NCBI GenBank assembly: GCA_002007465.1
Contig: LNAC01000781.1
Location: 449,383 to 513,382 of the forward strand
Source of the DNA: Ailurus styani
Taxonomy: Eukaryota; Chordata; Mammalia; Carnivora; Ailuridae
Reading direction: 5' to 3'
DNA: 64,000 nucleotides
Below are positions 34,895-44,779 of the stretch, one piece after another. The position numbers and the translations under genes were made by a program. Position 1 is the first letter of the stretch. Each line of letters starts with the position of its first letter. The notes beneath the pieces are model-generated. The model was not told where the DNA came from and made no database searches. It saw nothing but the letters and a program-made list of their open reading frames with translations.

Positions 34895-35118
34895 TTTTTT
34901 TTTTCTTTCTTTCTTCTCCCCCCAGTTTTGAGTCTCTTCTTATTTGGTTAGTGTATGTTTTCTAGGGTCATTGCTACCCTCCCTTTTAGTATTTTGTTCT
35001 CTCATTCATCTATTCTTCTCTGGATAAAATGACAAGGTAGAAAAACTCCTCCAAAAAAAAAAAATAATAAGAGGCAGTACGTATGGTTAGAGACCTAATC
35101 AACACAGACATTAGTAAG

Positions 35119-35876
35119 ATGTCAGAACCAGAGTTCAGAATGACGATTATAAAGATACTAGCTGGGCTTGAAAAAAACTACAGAAGATACTAGAGAATAC
35201 CTTTCTGGAGAAATAAAATCCCTTTCTAGAGAAATAAAAGAACTAAAATCTAAGCAAGTTGAAATAAAAAAAGCTATTAATAAGGTGCAATAAAAAATGG
35301 AGGCTCTTACTGCCAGGATAAATGAGGCAGAAGAGAGAATTAGTGATATAGAAGTCCAAATGATGGAGAATAAAGAAGCTGAGCAAAAGAGAGACAAATA
35401 ACTACTGGACCACAGGGAAGAATTTGAGAGATAAGTGATACCGTAACATGAAACAATATTAGAATAATTGGGATCTCAGATGAAGAAGAAAGAGAGAGGG
35501 GGCAGAAGGTATATTGGAGCAAATTATAGCACAGAATTTCCCTAATTTGGTGAAGGGAACAAGCATCAAAATCCAGGAAGCACAGAGAACCCCCCTCAAA
35601 ATCAATAAAAATAGGTCCACACCTCGTCATCTAATAGTAAAACTTACAAGTCTTAGTGACAAAGAGAAAATCCTGAAAGCAGCTTGGGACAAGAGCTCTA
35701 TAACATACAATGGTAGAAATATTAGGTTGACAGGAGACCTATCCATGCAGACCTGGCAGGCCAGAAAGAACTGGCATTATATACTCAGAGCACTAAACGA
35801 GAAAAATATGCAGCCAAGAATACTATATGCATCTAGGCTGTCGCTGAAAATAGAAGGTGAGATAAAAAGCTTCTAG
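35119..35876 (+). pseudogene. L1 ORF1 remnant (RNA-binding chaperone, inactive)
   Basis: In intact L1s ORF1 encodes a trimeric RNA chaperone that coats L1 RNA. Here it starts at ATGTCAGAACCAGAGTTC (35,119), runs through a heptad-rich coiled-coil stretch (Lys, Glu, Ile and Leu-rich, about 35,190-35,400), and then into the RRM and C-terminal domains. The last 120 codons (35,514-35,876) are open and show IQEAQRTP, STPRHLIVKL, KEKILKAA, LTGDLSMQTWQARKNW and the C-terminal QPRILYASRL and EGEIKSF patches. The coiled-coil half has a frameshift near 35,175 and stops near 35,290, 35,400 and 35,430, so the protein is broken. A spacer of about 150 bp separates it from ORF2. Confidence 0.88.
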
Positions 35877-36027
35877 GGCAAACAAAAATTAAAAGAACTT
35901 GCAAACACCAAGCAGGCCCTGCAGGAAATATTGAAAGGAGTCCTCTAAGCAAAGAGAGAGCCTAAAAGAAACAAACCAGAAAGGAGCAAAGAAAATATAC
36001 AGTCACAGTCACCTTATACACAATACA

Positions 36028-39000
36028 ATGGCACTAAATTCAAATCTTTCAATAGTTACCCTGGATGTAAATGGGCTAAATGCCCCAATCAAAAGACACC
36101 GGGTATCATCATGGATAAAAAAAACAAGACCCACCGATATGCTGTTTGCAAGAAACTCATTTTAGACCCATAGGCACCTCCAGATTTAAAGTGCTTACCA
36201 TGCTAAAGGACACCAAAAGAAAGCTGGGATGGTAATCCTTATATCAGATAAATTAGATTTTAAGTGAAAGACTATAATAAGAGATGAGGAAGGACTTAAA
36301 GGGTCCTTTACTCAAATGGTCTTTCCAACAAGATCTAACAATTTTAAATACCAATGCCCCAATGGGAAATTAAAGAAGAATTTAAAAAATTCATGGAAAC
36401 AAATGAAAATGAAAACACAACTGTTCAAAATCTTTGGGACACAGCAAAGACGGTCCTGAGAGGAAAGTATATAGCAATTCAAGCCTTTCTCAAGAAACAA
36501 GAAAGGTCTCAATACACAGTGCAACCCTACACCTAATGAATCTGGAGAAAGAACAGCAAAGAAAGCTTAAACCCAGGAGAAGAAGCAGGAGAAGAAAATA
36601 ACAAAGATCAGAGCAGAAATCAATGAAATAGAAACCAAAAGAACAGTAGAACAGTAGAACAGATCAATGAAACTAAGAGCTGGTTCTTGAAAGAATTAAT
36701 AAGATTGATAAACTCTGGCCAGACTTATCCAAAAGAAAAAAAGAAAGGACCCAAATTAATAAAATCATGAGTGAACAAGACTCTTAATCTCATGAAACAA
36801 ACTTAGGGTTACTTGAGGGTGAGGGGTTAGGGATAGGGTGGCTGGGTTACGACATAGGGGAGGGTTTGTACTGTGGTGATTGCTGTGAAATGTGTAATCC
36901 CCAAACCAGACAAAGACCCCATCAAAAAGGAGAATTACAGACCAATATCCTTGATGAACACGGATGCAAAAATTCTCACCAAAATACTAGCCAATAGGAT
37001 CCAACAGTACATTAAGAGGATTATTCACCACGACCAAGTGATTTATTCCTGGGTTGCAAGGTTGGTTCAACATCTGCAAATCAATCAATGTGATACAATA
37101 CATTAATAAAAGACAGAACAAGAACCATATGATACTCTCAATAGATGCTGAAAAATCATTTGACAAAGTACAACATCCTTTCTTGATCAAAACTCTTCAT
37201 GGTGTAGGCATAGAGGGTACATACCTCAATATCATCAAAGCCATCTATGAAAAACCCACAGTGAATATCATTCTCAATGGGGAAAAACTGAGAGCTTTTC
37301 CCCTAAGGACAGGAACACAGCAGGGCTGTCCACTATCACCACTCCTATTCAACATGGTACTAGAAGCCCTAGCCTCAGCAATCAGACAACAAAAAGAAAT
37401 AAAAGGCATCCACATCGGCAAGAAAGAAATCAAACTCTCACTCTTTGCAGATGATATGATACTTTATGTGGAAAACCCAAAGGACTCCACTCCAAAACTG
37501 CTAGAACTCAAACAGGAATTCAGTAAAGTGTCAGGATATAAAATCAATGCACAGAAATCAGTTGCATTTCTACATACCAACAACAAGACAGAAGAAAGAT
37601 AAATTAAGGAGTCAGTCCCATTTACAATTGCACCCAAAACCATAAGATACCTAGGAATAAACCTACCCAAAAAGGCAAAGAATCTATACTCAGAAAATTA
37701 TAAAGTACTCATGAAAGTAATTGAGGAAGACACAATGAAATGGAAAAATATTCCATGCTCATGGATTGGAAGAACAAATATTGTGAAAATGTCTATGCTA
37801 CCTAGAGCAATCTACACATTTAATGCAATCCCTATCAAAATACCATCAACTTTTTTTCAAAGAAATGGAACAAATAATCCTAAAATTTATGTGGAACCAG
37901 AAAGACCCCGAATAGCCAGAGGAATGTTGAAAAAGAAAACCAAAGTTGGTGGCATCACAATTCCAGACTTCAAGCTCTATTACAAAGCTGTCATCATCAA
38001 GATAGTCTGGTACTGGCACAAAAACAGACACACAGATAAATGGAACAAAAAGCCCAGAAATGGACCCTCAACTCTATGGTCAACTAATCTTCGACAAAGC
38101 AGGAAAGAATATCCAATGGAAAAAGACAGTCTCTTCCACAAATGGTGTTGGGAAAATTGGACAGCCACATGCAGAAGAATGAAATTGGACCATTTTCTTA
38201 CACCATACACAAANCTGGACCATTTCCTTATACCACACACAAAAATACACTCAAAATTGATGAAAGGCCTCAATGTGAGACAGGAATCTATCAAAATCCT
38301 TGAGAAGAACATAGGCAGCAACCTCTTTGACCTTGGCCGCAGCAACTTCTTCCTAGAAACATCACCAAAGGCAAGGGAAGCAAGGGAAAAAATGAACTAT
38401 TGGGACTTCATTAAGATCAAAAGCTTTTGCACAGCAAAGGAAACAGTCAACAAAACCAAAAGACAACTGACAGGATGGGAGAAGATATTTGCAAATGACA
38501 TATCAGATAAAGATCTAGTATCCAAAATCTATAATGAAGTTATCAAACTCAACACCCAAAGAAAGAATAACCCAATCAAGAAATGGGCAGGAGACATGAA
38601 CAGACATTTCTGCAAAGAAGACATCCAAATGGCCCACAGACACCTGAAAAAGTGCTCAATATCACTTAGCATCAGGGAAATACAAATCAAAATCACAGTG
38701 CGATACCATCTCAACCAGTCAGAATGGCTAAAATTAACAAGTCAGGACACGACAAATGTTGGCAAGGATGTGCAGAGAGGGGAACCCTCCTATACTTTTG
38801 GTGGGAATGTAAGCTGGTGCAGCCACTCTGGAAAACAGTATGGAGGTTCCTCAAAAAGTTGAAAATAGAGCTACCCTATGACCCAGCAGTTGTACTCCTT
38901 GGTATTTACCCTAAAGATACAAATGTAGTGATCCGAAGGGGCACATGCCCCCGAATGTATATGGCAGTAATGTCCACAATAGGCAAACTATGGAAAGAAC

Positions 39001-39185
39001 CTTGATGTCCATCAACAGATGGGAGGATAAAGAAATGTGGTATATATATATATAATGGAATACTATGCAACCATCAAAAGAAATGAAATCTTGCCATTTG
39101 CAACGTCCTGGATGGAACTAGAGGGTATTATGGTAAGCAAAATAAGTCAATCAGAGAAAGACAATTATCATATGATCTCTCTTAT
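36028..39185 (+). pseudogene. L1 ORF2 remnant (endonuclease/reverse transcriptase, inactive)
   Basis: ORF2 normally encodes an AP-like endonuclease, a reverse transcriptase and a C-terminal cysteine-rich domain that together drive target-primed insertion. The start is at 36,028 (VTLDVNGLNAPIKRHR). A frameshift leads to the endonuclease QETH motif (36,149-36,160). Near 36,350 the text jumps from the APN-like motif to the linker ([17 protein letters not shown]), losing most of the endonuclease. A second gap at 36,777-36,896 is filled by 3'-UTR-like sequence. The RT follows: [55 protein letters not shown] and the catalytic FADD (37,444-37,455; phenylalanine in place of the common tyrosine). A stop lies at 37,600-37,602; the same frame resumes and continues to 38,862 with a local frame excursion at about 37,850-37,908. 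A frameshift near 38,712 moves the [18 protein letters not shown] knuckle to another frame. Confidence 0.92.
36777..36896 (+). repeat. L1 3'-UTR-like segment embedded in ORF2
   Basis: AGACTCTTAATCTCATGAAA, GGGTTACTTGAGGG, TTAGGGATAGGGTGGCTGGG and GCTGTGAAATGTGTAA match the 3' UTR of this same L1 (39,275-39,400) and of the truncated copy at 54,700-54,820 in the same orientation. It replaces ORF2 coding sequence between the INKIMSEQ and IPKPDKDP motifs. Confidence 0.85.
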
Positions 39186-39460
39186 ATGAGGAATTTGAGG
39201 GGCAGGTGTAGGGGGTTATGGGGGCTAGGGAGGGAAAAAATAAAACAAGATGGGATCGGGAAGGAGACAAACCATAGGAGACTCAATCTCATGAAACAGA
39301 GTGAGGGTTACTGGAGTGTGTCGGGGGGTAGGGATAAGGTGGCTAGGTTATGGACATTGGGGAGCATATGTGTTATGGTGAGCACTGTGAAATGTGTAAG
39401 CCTGATAATTCACAGATCTGTACCCCTGGGTTAAATAATACATTATATGTTAATTAAAAA
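39186..39460 (+). other. L1 3' UTR
   Basis: A G-rich non-coding end: GAGGGTTACTGG, a TCGGGGGGTAGGG run, TTATGGACATTGGGGAG, GTGAAATGTGTAAGCCTG, ATTCACAGATCTGTACCCC and AATAATACATTATATGTTAA. In this copy one G run of the polypurine part has decayed compared with 54,726-54,758. Confidence 0.85.
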
Positions 39461-40044
39461 CATATTAATTAAATTTAAAAGGTGCAACCTTATAATTACA
39501 CTTCAAGGATTTTTATATTCAAAAGAATGTCTAACTCACACTAGAGTATCTTGCATACCATTTCGATTACTACTGGAGGAAACCACCATGAAGCTTCTAA
39601 GAAGAATCTTAATATTATGTTATACACTCAAAGAATTTAAACCATTTTTGGCAATGCCAATGTTCAAAATAATTATCAAAGTTAAACAATGTTTTCAACA
39701 ACAGTTAGCATCATCTTTCACATACCTACAACGTTTAAAGTATCAAAATATTGTGATGTTGGAACAAAATCATAACATTCTTTGATTATATAAGCTTTTC
39801 ATTGATCTTTAACTTATTTTTACCTAAATATATTATGTGTTCCATTGGAATGGAATCTGGTGGGATGCAAACTAATGTTTTTTGAGCATTTATGTTTCAT
39901 CATGCATTAAACTACTCTTAGAGTCTCATATCTCTTATCCAGTTCACTCCTCCCCATGCTGTAAGAGATAGTTTAACACATTTAGAAAGGGGAAGATTGA
40001 GCCAGTGACTATAAGGCAGTCCCACCGAAATATAAAGGCACTTT
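39461..40044. other. Unassigned sequence downstream of the L1
   Basis: A 112-codon frame at 39,447-39,785 starts in the L1 tail and has no recognisable domain. I consider it a chance frame. Confidence 0.5.
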
Positions 40045-40142
40045 CTTCATCTGCAGTGCTCATCACTCTATTCCTAGAACCTGAAACAGTAATAGGGAAA
40101 TAGAAGGTCATCATTAAATATGTATCGAATAAATCAATGAGA
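40045..40142 (+). mobile_element. L2 3'-end fragment
   Basis: TGCTCATCACTCTATTCCTA, GAACCTGAAACAGTAATAGG and ATTAAATATGTATCGAATAA follow the L2 terminus. AGGATAAAATCCAAAG at 40,187 may be a separate L2 piece. Confidence 0.65.
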
Positions 40143-41054
40143 CTAGGTGGCCTTGTCCAAAATAACACCATTACTTAGAGAATCAGGATAAAATCCAAAG
40201 TTAGTACTTGTTGCCTATAAGTCCCAATTAAGGCCCCTGTCATGGCAGGGGGACTATAGGCTGCTTAAAGGACAGGACTTAAAGGAAAAATATGTGTCTA
40301 GGAGTCCACACCCATCAATGCAGCATCCTGAACATAGTGACATCAAATCAATGAATCTCCAATAAGCTTGTTAATGAGCCACGAATAAAGGACATTCAGA
40401 TAAACTGGAAAAAAGGGTGTAGATTTTCTTAGATTTGACTCTTACAGACAAATTACTCTGCTCTTTTATTACATGAAATGAAAGCTCTGATTTTCTAATA
40501 TATTCAAACTCCTATGAAAGCTCTGAATTTTGTAAAATATTCAAACTTCTATTTTTCAGAAGCTCATTAGATCCATTTATTGCATACTTTTCCTTTTTAT
40601 GAGACTGTAAAGTTTTTATGCTGACTGTAGCACAAGAAAAGAAATAAAGCACCATACACCATCGAGTGACTTCATCTGCAAATTACTTAAAGGGAAACAT
40701 AAAAATAGAAACCCAAATGCAGATGTATTTTGAAGGAATGCTGCATAATTACCAATGAATGCAAAGAGGAGAAAGTTTCTCTGATATATATCAAGCAGTA
40801 AAGAACTACATCCTGTCTGGAAATTCCATTTTATTATGCACTATATTTAGGGTGGGGGGAGTTGATTATAAGTATAGAGCCAAGATACAAGCGCTACAAT
40901 AAATGGAATTTTCATGACTGTGAAATCACTGCTTTAGCAGTTGCCTACTTTAAAATATATATATATATGAAAAAAGTGTTTGCTTTAGAAGTTAGTAATC
41001 TTTTAATTCCCCAAATTTCCACTCATTTTTAAGTCTATGTTTTAAGGTCATTTT
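40143..41054. other. Mostly unassigned; short (AT)n
   Basis: A run of about eight AT units lies near 40,956-40,970. No gene recognised. Confidence 0.45.
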
Positions 41055-41070
41055 AAATAAGTACAAGTAT

Positions 41071-41265
41071 CCAGGCACCTGGGTAGCTGAATCAGTTAAG
41101 CTTCTGACTCTTGATTTCGGCTCAGGTCATGATCTCAGGGTTGTGAAATGGAGCCGCGCCCACGTTGCATCAGTTTCACTCTCTATGGGGTGTCTCCTTG
41201 GCACTGTCTCTCTGTTACTCTCTCCCTTTACCCCTCCCCCCCCAAAATATTTAAAAATAAACAAT
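41071..41265 (+). mobile_element. Older-form Can-SINE with exact 16-bp target duplication
   Basis: Sense SINE: AGGCACCTGGGTAGCTGAA, TCTGACTCTTGATTTCGGC, TCAGGTCATGATCTCAGGG, CT-rich body and a C8-9 tract before an A-rich tail. AAATAAGTACAAGTAT is repeated exactly at 41,055-41,070 and 41,266-41,281. Confidence 0.95.
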
Positions 41266-41344
41266 AAATAAGTACAAGTATGAAATCCATTGCTTTGAAA
41301 ATACTAATTTATTGTCAACAGCAATGGTGTCTTATTTTTTTTAG

Positions 41345-41500
41345 CAGCTGTCCATTTATGTACTTATTGAACAACTATTCTGTTCCAGACACTGAGCATT
41401 ATGTTGGAAACACCTCAATTTCATGCTGTTACAGAGTTCATATTCTAGTGGAGAACTCTAGGAAACTAACAACAGTCAGTCAAGAGTACTTGAGAATAAC
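41345..41500 (-). mobile_element. L2 3' end, antisense
   Basis: TTATGTACTTATTGAACAAC, TTCCAGACACTGAGCATTAT and GAGTTCATATTCTAGTGGAG are antisense L2 landmarks. Confidence 0.72.
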
Positions 41501-41539
41501 AGTAATCATAGAAACAATTCTAATAATTGCCATTTTTGA

Positions 41540-41710
41540 ATGTCTATCCAAAGTCAAGCACTGTACCATAATTTTAATTTTATTTCATCTCACATCAAAT
41601 GTTGAAGACAGATGTTTACAAATGAGACAATGAAGTGAACAAAAGTGTGAAAAATACTAAGTGGTGGACTCTGGATTTCAATCCTGGTCTTAGTGAAAAT
41701 CCCAGGCCTT
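41540..41710 (-). mobile_element. MIR, antisense
   Basis: GTCAAGCACTGTACCATAAT, TTTATTTCATCTCACATC, TTTACAAATGAGACAATG and GGACTCTGGATTTCAATCC follow antisense MIR. Confidence 0.72.
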
Positions 41711-41894
41711 TTAAGTATTTTACACTGCCTTTCAATGCTACCTAAACAATTTGAGGTGAGAAACAAACCCTTTCATAAAAAAGAGAAAAGCACTGTGCTT
41801 TATTTCTAGACATACAATCTAGAATTATAATGATAGATTATATAATCTAAAATTCATTTCTAGAAATATAAATATCTAGGATCCTTACTAGGTT

Positions 41895-42145
41895 GATAAC
41901 AAAGATTCTGGGGTCAGTCATTTTAAGGTAAACTCTAGATCTGCCACTAATTAGCTGTGTAAATCTGGGTCAGTTCAATATTTGAATATATAAAATTTCA
42001 ACTTTATAAATTCAATACTTAACCATTCTTTGTCTCAGTTTTCTCATCTATAAATATTCATATGAACACTGAATGAGCTAGTAAGTGCTTAGTACAGTGC
42101 CTTGTTGTATAAGCATTAAATATTAGTTATTTTCATTGTTATTAA
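41895..42145 (+). mobile_element. MIR
   Basis: ACTCTAGATCTGCCACTAAT, TAGCTGTGTAAATCTGGG, TTTGTCTCAGTTTTCTCATC, TATAAATATTCATATGAAC and TAGTACAGTGCCTTGTTG follow MIR, with about 45 extra bases in the middle. Confidence 0.8.
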
Positions 42146-43524
42146 CCTGTATTCTGTGGACTGATCAGATCTGAAGTTTTAAGGGACTCTGTTAACAATT
42201 CTTCTACCTCTTCCAACAAATTTCAGGTTCCCATATTCCTGTGTCTCATCCATGGCTAGCAAATATTGGTCACTTGTCTAACTGTGTCTCTTTCTTCTTC
42301 ATTTCCATGGCTTCTCTACACACCTTAATCTTCCATTTTTGTCCTTCTCCTGTTATATTTTTAATCTCTATATTTTTACTCTTCTTCCATTTTTCATTTC
42401 AAATTTTAAAAATTGATTTATAATTTACATGAAAATTTTTACATGATTTTTTCCCATACATTGACCCCACTGCACAACTCCTGCTTTTCAATCAGTACTT
42501 TTATAATGTTCTACCAACCATTACTTTCTTCCCTTTCTTGAGATAGTGCAGATTCTAACAGAATGTTGTGCAGATGGGAAAGATTGCACATTTTTTCATT
42601 GGGTAAATAAACCTTGTCTGCTACCATTTTGTAACTTGATATCTCCTATTCAGAAGAGTAAATAGGAAGGTGAGGAAGAGTAAACTTATATATACTACCT
42701 TTTTTACTTCCTTTATTTTATCCTTTAGATTAGGTCTTTTCCTGCAGGAGTCTTGTATTGTGCTATATCATATCATATCATATCATATTTTATTTTATTT
42801 TAGGAAGCATTCAATTTGATTTGTATGAACTCTTTCCAACTTCAAATCTCTTTCACTGTCTTCTGGACACATTACAAATAAACATGAACATTTTCTGAAC
42901 TATAATCTAGAGCCAAAGTGGAGTGGGTTCTTCTGACCACTACATTGTTATAAACAAAACTAACACTGTAATTTCTTCTCAAATGACATCACAAGATTTT
43001 CTATCCAAAGCATGAATATCTTTGGATGAGAGAGGCAACCAGAAGTGAAAATAGATGTAGGAAAATTATATATTATATTTTGTAATGTTTGTATTCAGCA
43101 TATTTTGAACCAACATCTACCCCTGAGATGTAGTCATACAATGTCTATGGATTTTTAGTGATTGGGTGTCCAAGCATAAAATATTTGGAAACAATTGATT
43201 TACAACTAAAACCCTTAGAAAAGCCATAGAGATGAACAACTTTTACTTTAGATATGAACAGCCAATCATAGCTTTATTTTCAAAATGGAATTAAAATATA
43301 TTCAATATACCATTTAAGTGATTTACACCAATTCTGGAAACATTTTCCTCCAAAGTCAATATGAACAATTTCTCCATAATTAAGGCCTCTCATAAGTGTT
43401 AGTTTGGGAGCACTATTTTAGTGAAATACTCAATACTATCTCAATACTATCTCAGGAAATACATGAAGGTGGGGCTGGGGGGGGAAGGGGATACAAACAG
43501 CAGGGCCTCCTCCCCAGGATACCT
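42146..43524. other. Unassigned sequence with a pentanucleotide repeat
   Basis: A (TATCA)n tract lies at 42,764-42,790. An 11-bp tandem TCAATACTATC occurs twice at about 43,430-43,453. A G-rich run with G4 potential lies at 43,471-43,490. No gene recognised. Confidence 0.45.
42764..42801. repeat. (TATCA)n pentanucleotide microsatellite
   Basis: Five ATATC-type units followed by TTTTA units. Confidence 0.9.
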
Positions 43525-43690
43525 CCTTGCTTGCTATTTAAATCATGGTCCTCAGACTGGAACTATCAGTATCTCTTTTTGACCAATCCTACTCAAATTT
43601 GGAAGTGTTTATGATTCAATCTTGATTCAGGAGACCTGGGATGGGCTGAGATTCTGCATTTCTAGTAAGTTCCCAGGTGATACTAGGCTA
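43525..43690 (+). mobile_element. MER5-type hAT-Charlie element
   Basis: ATGGTCCTCAGACTGG at the left, then TTGATTCAGGAGACCTGGG, GAGATTCTGCATTTCTAGTA and AGTTCCCAGGTGATACTAGG match the sense MER5A order. Confidence 0.75.
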
Positions 43691-43710
43691 TTGGATCACA
43701 GCCCATACAT

Positions 43711-43713
<3 letters not shown>

Positions 43714-43749
<36 letters not shown>
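43714..43749. repeat. (CA)n microsatellite
   Basis: About 18 CA units directly before the tail end of the antisense SINE. Confidence 0.97.
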
Positions 43750-43750
<1 letters not shown>

Positions 43751-43759
43751 ACACAAAAA

Positions 43760-43907
43760 ACATTTTATTTACTTATTTGACACAGAAAGAGAGGACAAGT
43801 AGGCAGAGCAGCAGGTAGAGGAAGAAGGAGAAGCAGACTCCCTGCTGAGCAGAGAGCCTGACATGGGAGTTAATCCGAGGACCCTGGGATCATGACCTGA
43901 GCCAAAG
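43760..43907 (-). mobile_element. Can-SINE lacking its 5' head
   Basis: Antisense SINE from ATTTTATTTACTTATTTGAC through CTCCCTGCTGAGCAGAGAG to CATGACCTGAGCCAAAG, where it stops abruptly. The tRNA-related head (about 35 bp) is absent and is replaced by an L1 tail. Confidence 0.9.
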
Positions 43908-43952
43908 ATGTAAGCCTGATGATTCACAGACCTGTACCCCTGGGGCAAATAA

Positions 43953-44001
<49 letters not shown>

Positions 44002-44004
44002 AAG
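43908..44004 (+). mobile_element. L1 3' tail fused to the truncated SINE, with (AAAT)n
   Basis: TGTAAGCCTGATGATTCACA, GACCTGTACCCCTGGGGC and AAATAATA are the last 50 bp or so of the carnivoran L1 3' UTR, followed by about 11 AAAT units. Orientation is opposite to the adjoining SINE. Confidence 0.88.
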
Positions 44005-44779
44005 GGTCCACTCCAGGTATAACTATATGCTCAATTTTTTTCTGTTTAAATGAAATTAAAATACTTACTGACATACACATCTACTGTTAAAAGAAACAAT
44101 TTCAATGGCAAGTTATCAAATAAGGACTAATGGAAGAAACATTCAAAATTTAAGGGTATGGATTTAAATTGAAAAACAAATTCAGAAATTCAATATACAT
44201 ATTTGAAATATGGATACTACTCTTGTTTTGAGTACAAAATAATGTCATAATTAAAATAATTTTCACATTATGGCAACTCTGGATCCTCACCTGCCTCTCA
44301 GCAGGAAAGCCAGTCTTTTTTCCAATATCCCAAACTATTCCTAAGGACTTGCTTGTCCTGGCTTGTTGAATTCTTGCTCCTTTCCCACTTGCCTGGCTAA
44401 TGTGGCCAGAGACTGAGAATTCAAGTGTACCTTATTAAGCCAGATTTATGCAAGGGTTGGCCCTTTCCAGCCTCTCTTTGTGGTTAAAAGTTCTCCTGTA
44501 CCAAATTGCTCTCCTGGCTAAAGTTCAGAGCAGTTCAGCTACCCAGTGCAAGGCCATACGCAATAGAAATTGCCACAGAACTGAAGCTCTGAGTTAGGCA
44601 GAAATGTAAGATACACAGAAATCAGTTTGGCTCTGAGGTAAGGCCTTTTTCAATGCAGCTGCTCATTCTTTGGGAAAGGATTCCTCCCAGTGTTAGGTTC
44701 ATTAAAGAGATTCCACAGGAAATAAAAATTACCTTGAGCCTTAACTACAAGTTATTTTTTTTTATTATTCTTTTAGAAT
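44005..44779. other. Unassigned sequence
   Basis: No gene or repeat family recognised. Confidence 0.45.

Larger units (their letters stand above)
33618..35050 (+). promoter_or_regulatory. L1 5' UTR (internal promoter region)
   Basis: The first 25 bases include CAAGATGG (33,632-33,639), the YY1-type site that positions transcription in mammalian L1s (family knowledge). The GC-richer first 700 bp is followed by a T-rich half containing a tandem duplication and an (AT)n run. Promoter activity today is not shown by the sequence. Confidence 0.75.
33618..39460 (+). mobile_element. Near full-length but defective carnivoran L1
   Basis: This 5.8-kb sense-strand element is the largest single insertion in the window. 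It starts with the L1 5' signature (GGGAGGAGCAAGATGGTGGA), has a long T-rich 5' UTR, ORF1 remnants, ORF2 remnants with recognisable endonuclease, reverse-transcriptase and cysteine-rich parts, and a 3' UTR ending ACCCCTGGGTTAAATAATAC before an A/T tail. TTAATTAAAAA at 33,607-33,617 and 39,450-39,460 is a possible target duplication, but it is low complexity. Stops, frameshifts and two ORF2 deletions make it incapable of coding for active proteins. A single unresolved base lies at 38,214. Confidence 0.93.

Noticed and set aside
36786..36850. TTAGGG-like runs as an interstitial telomere repeat
   Set aside because: The runs are irregular and align with the L1 3' UTR elsewhere in the window.
37054..38862. 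Long open frames of 182 and 383 codons as host genes
   Set aside because: They encode L1 ORF2 motifs ([21 protein letters not shown]-type C-terminal blocks) and are separated by an in-frame stop at 37,600; they are a transposon relic.
39447..39785. 112-codon frame just after the L1
   Set aside because: It starts in the L1 tail and continues in AT-rich DNA with no domain content.
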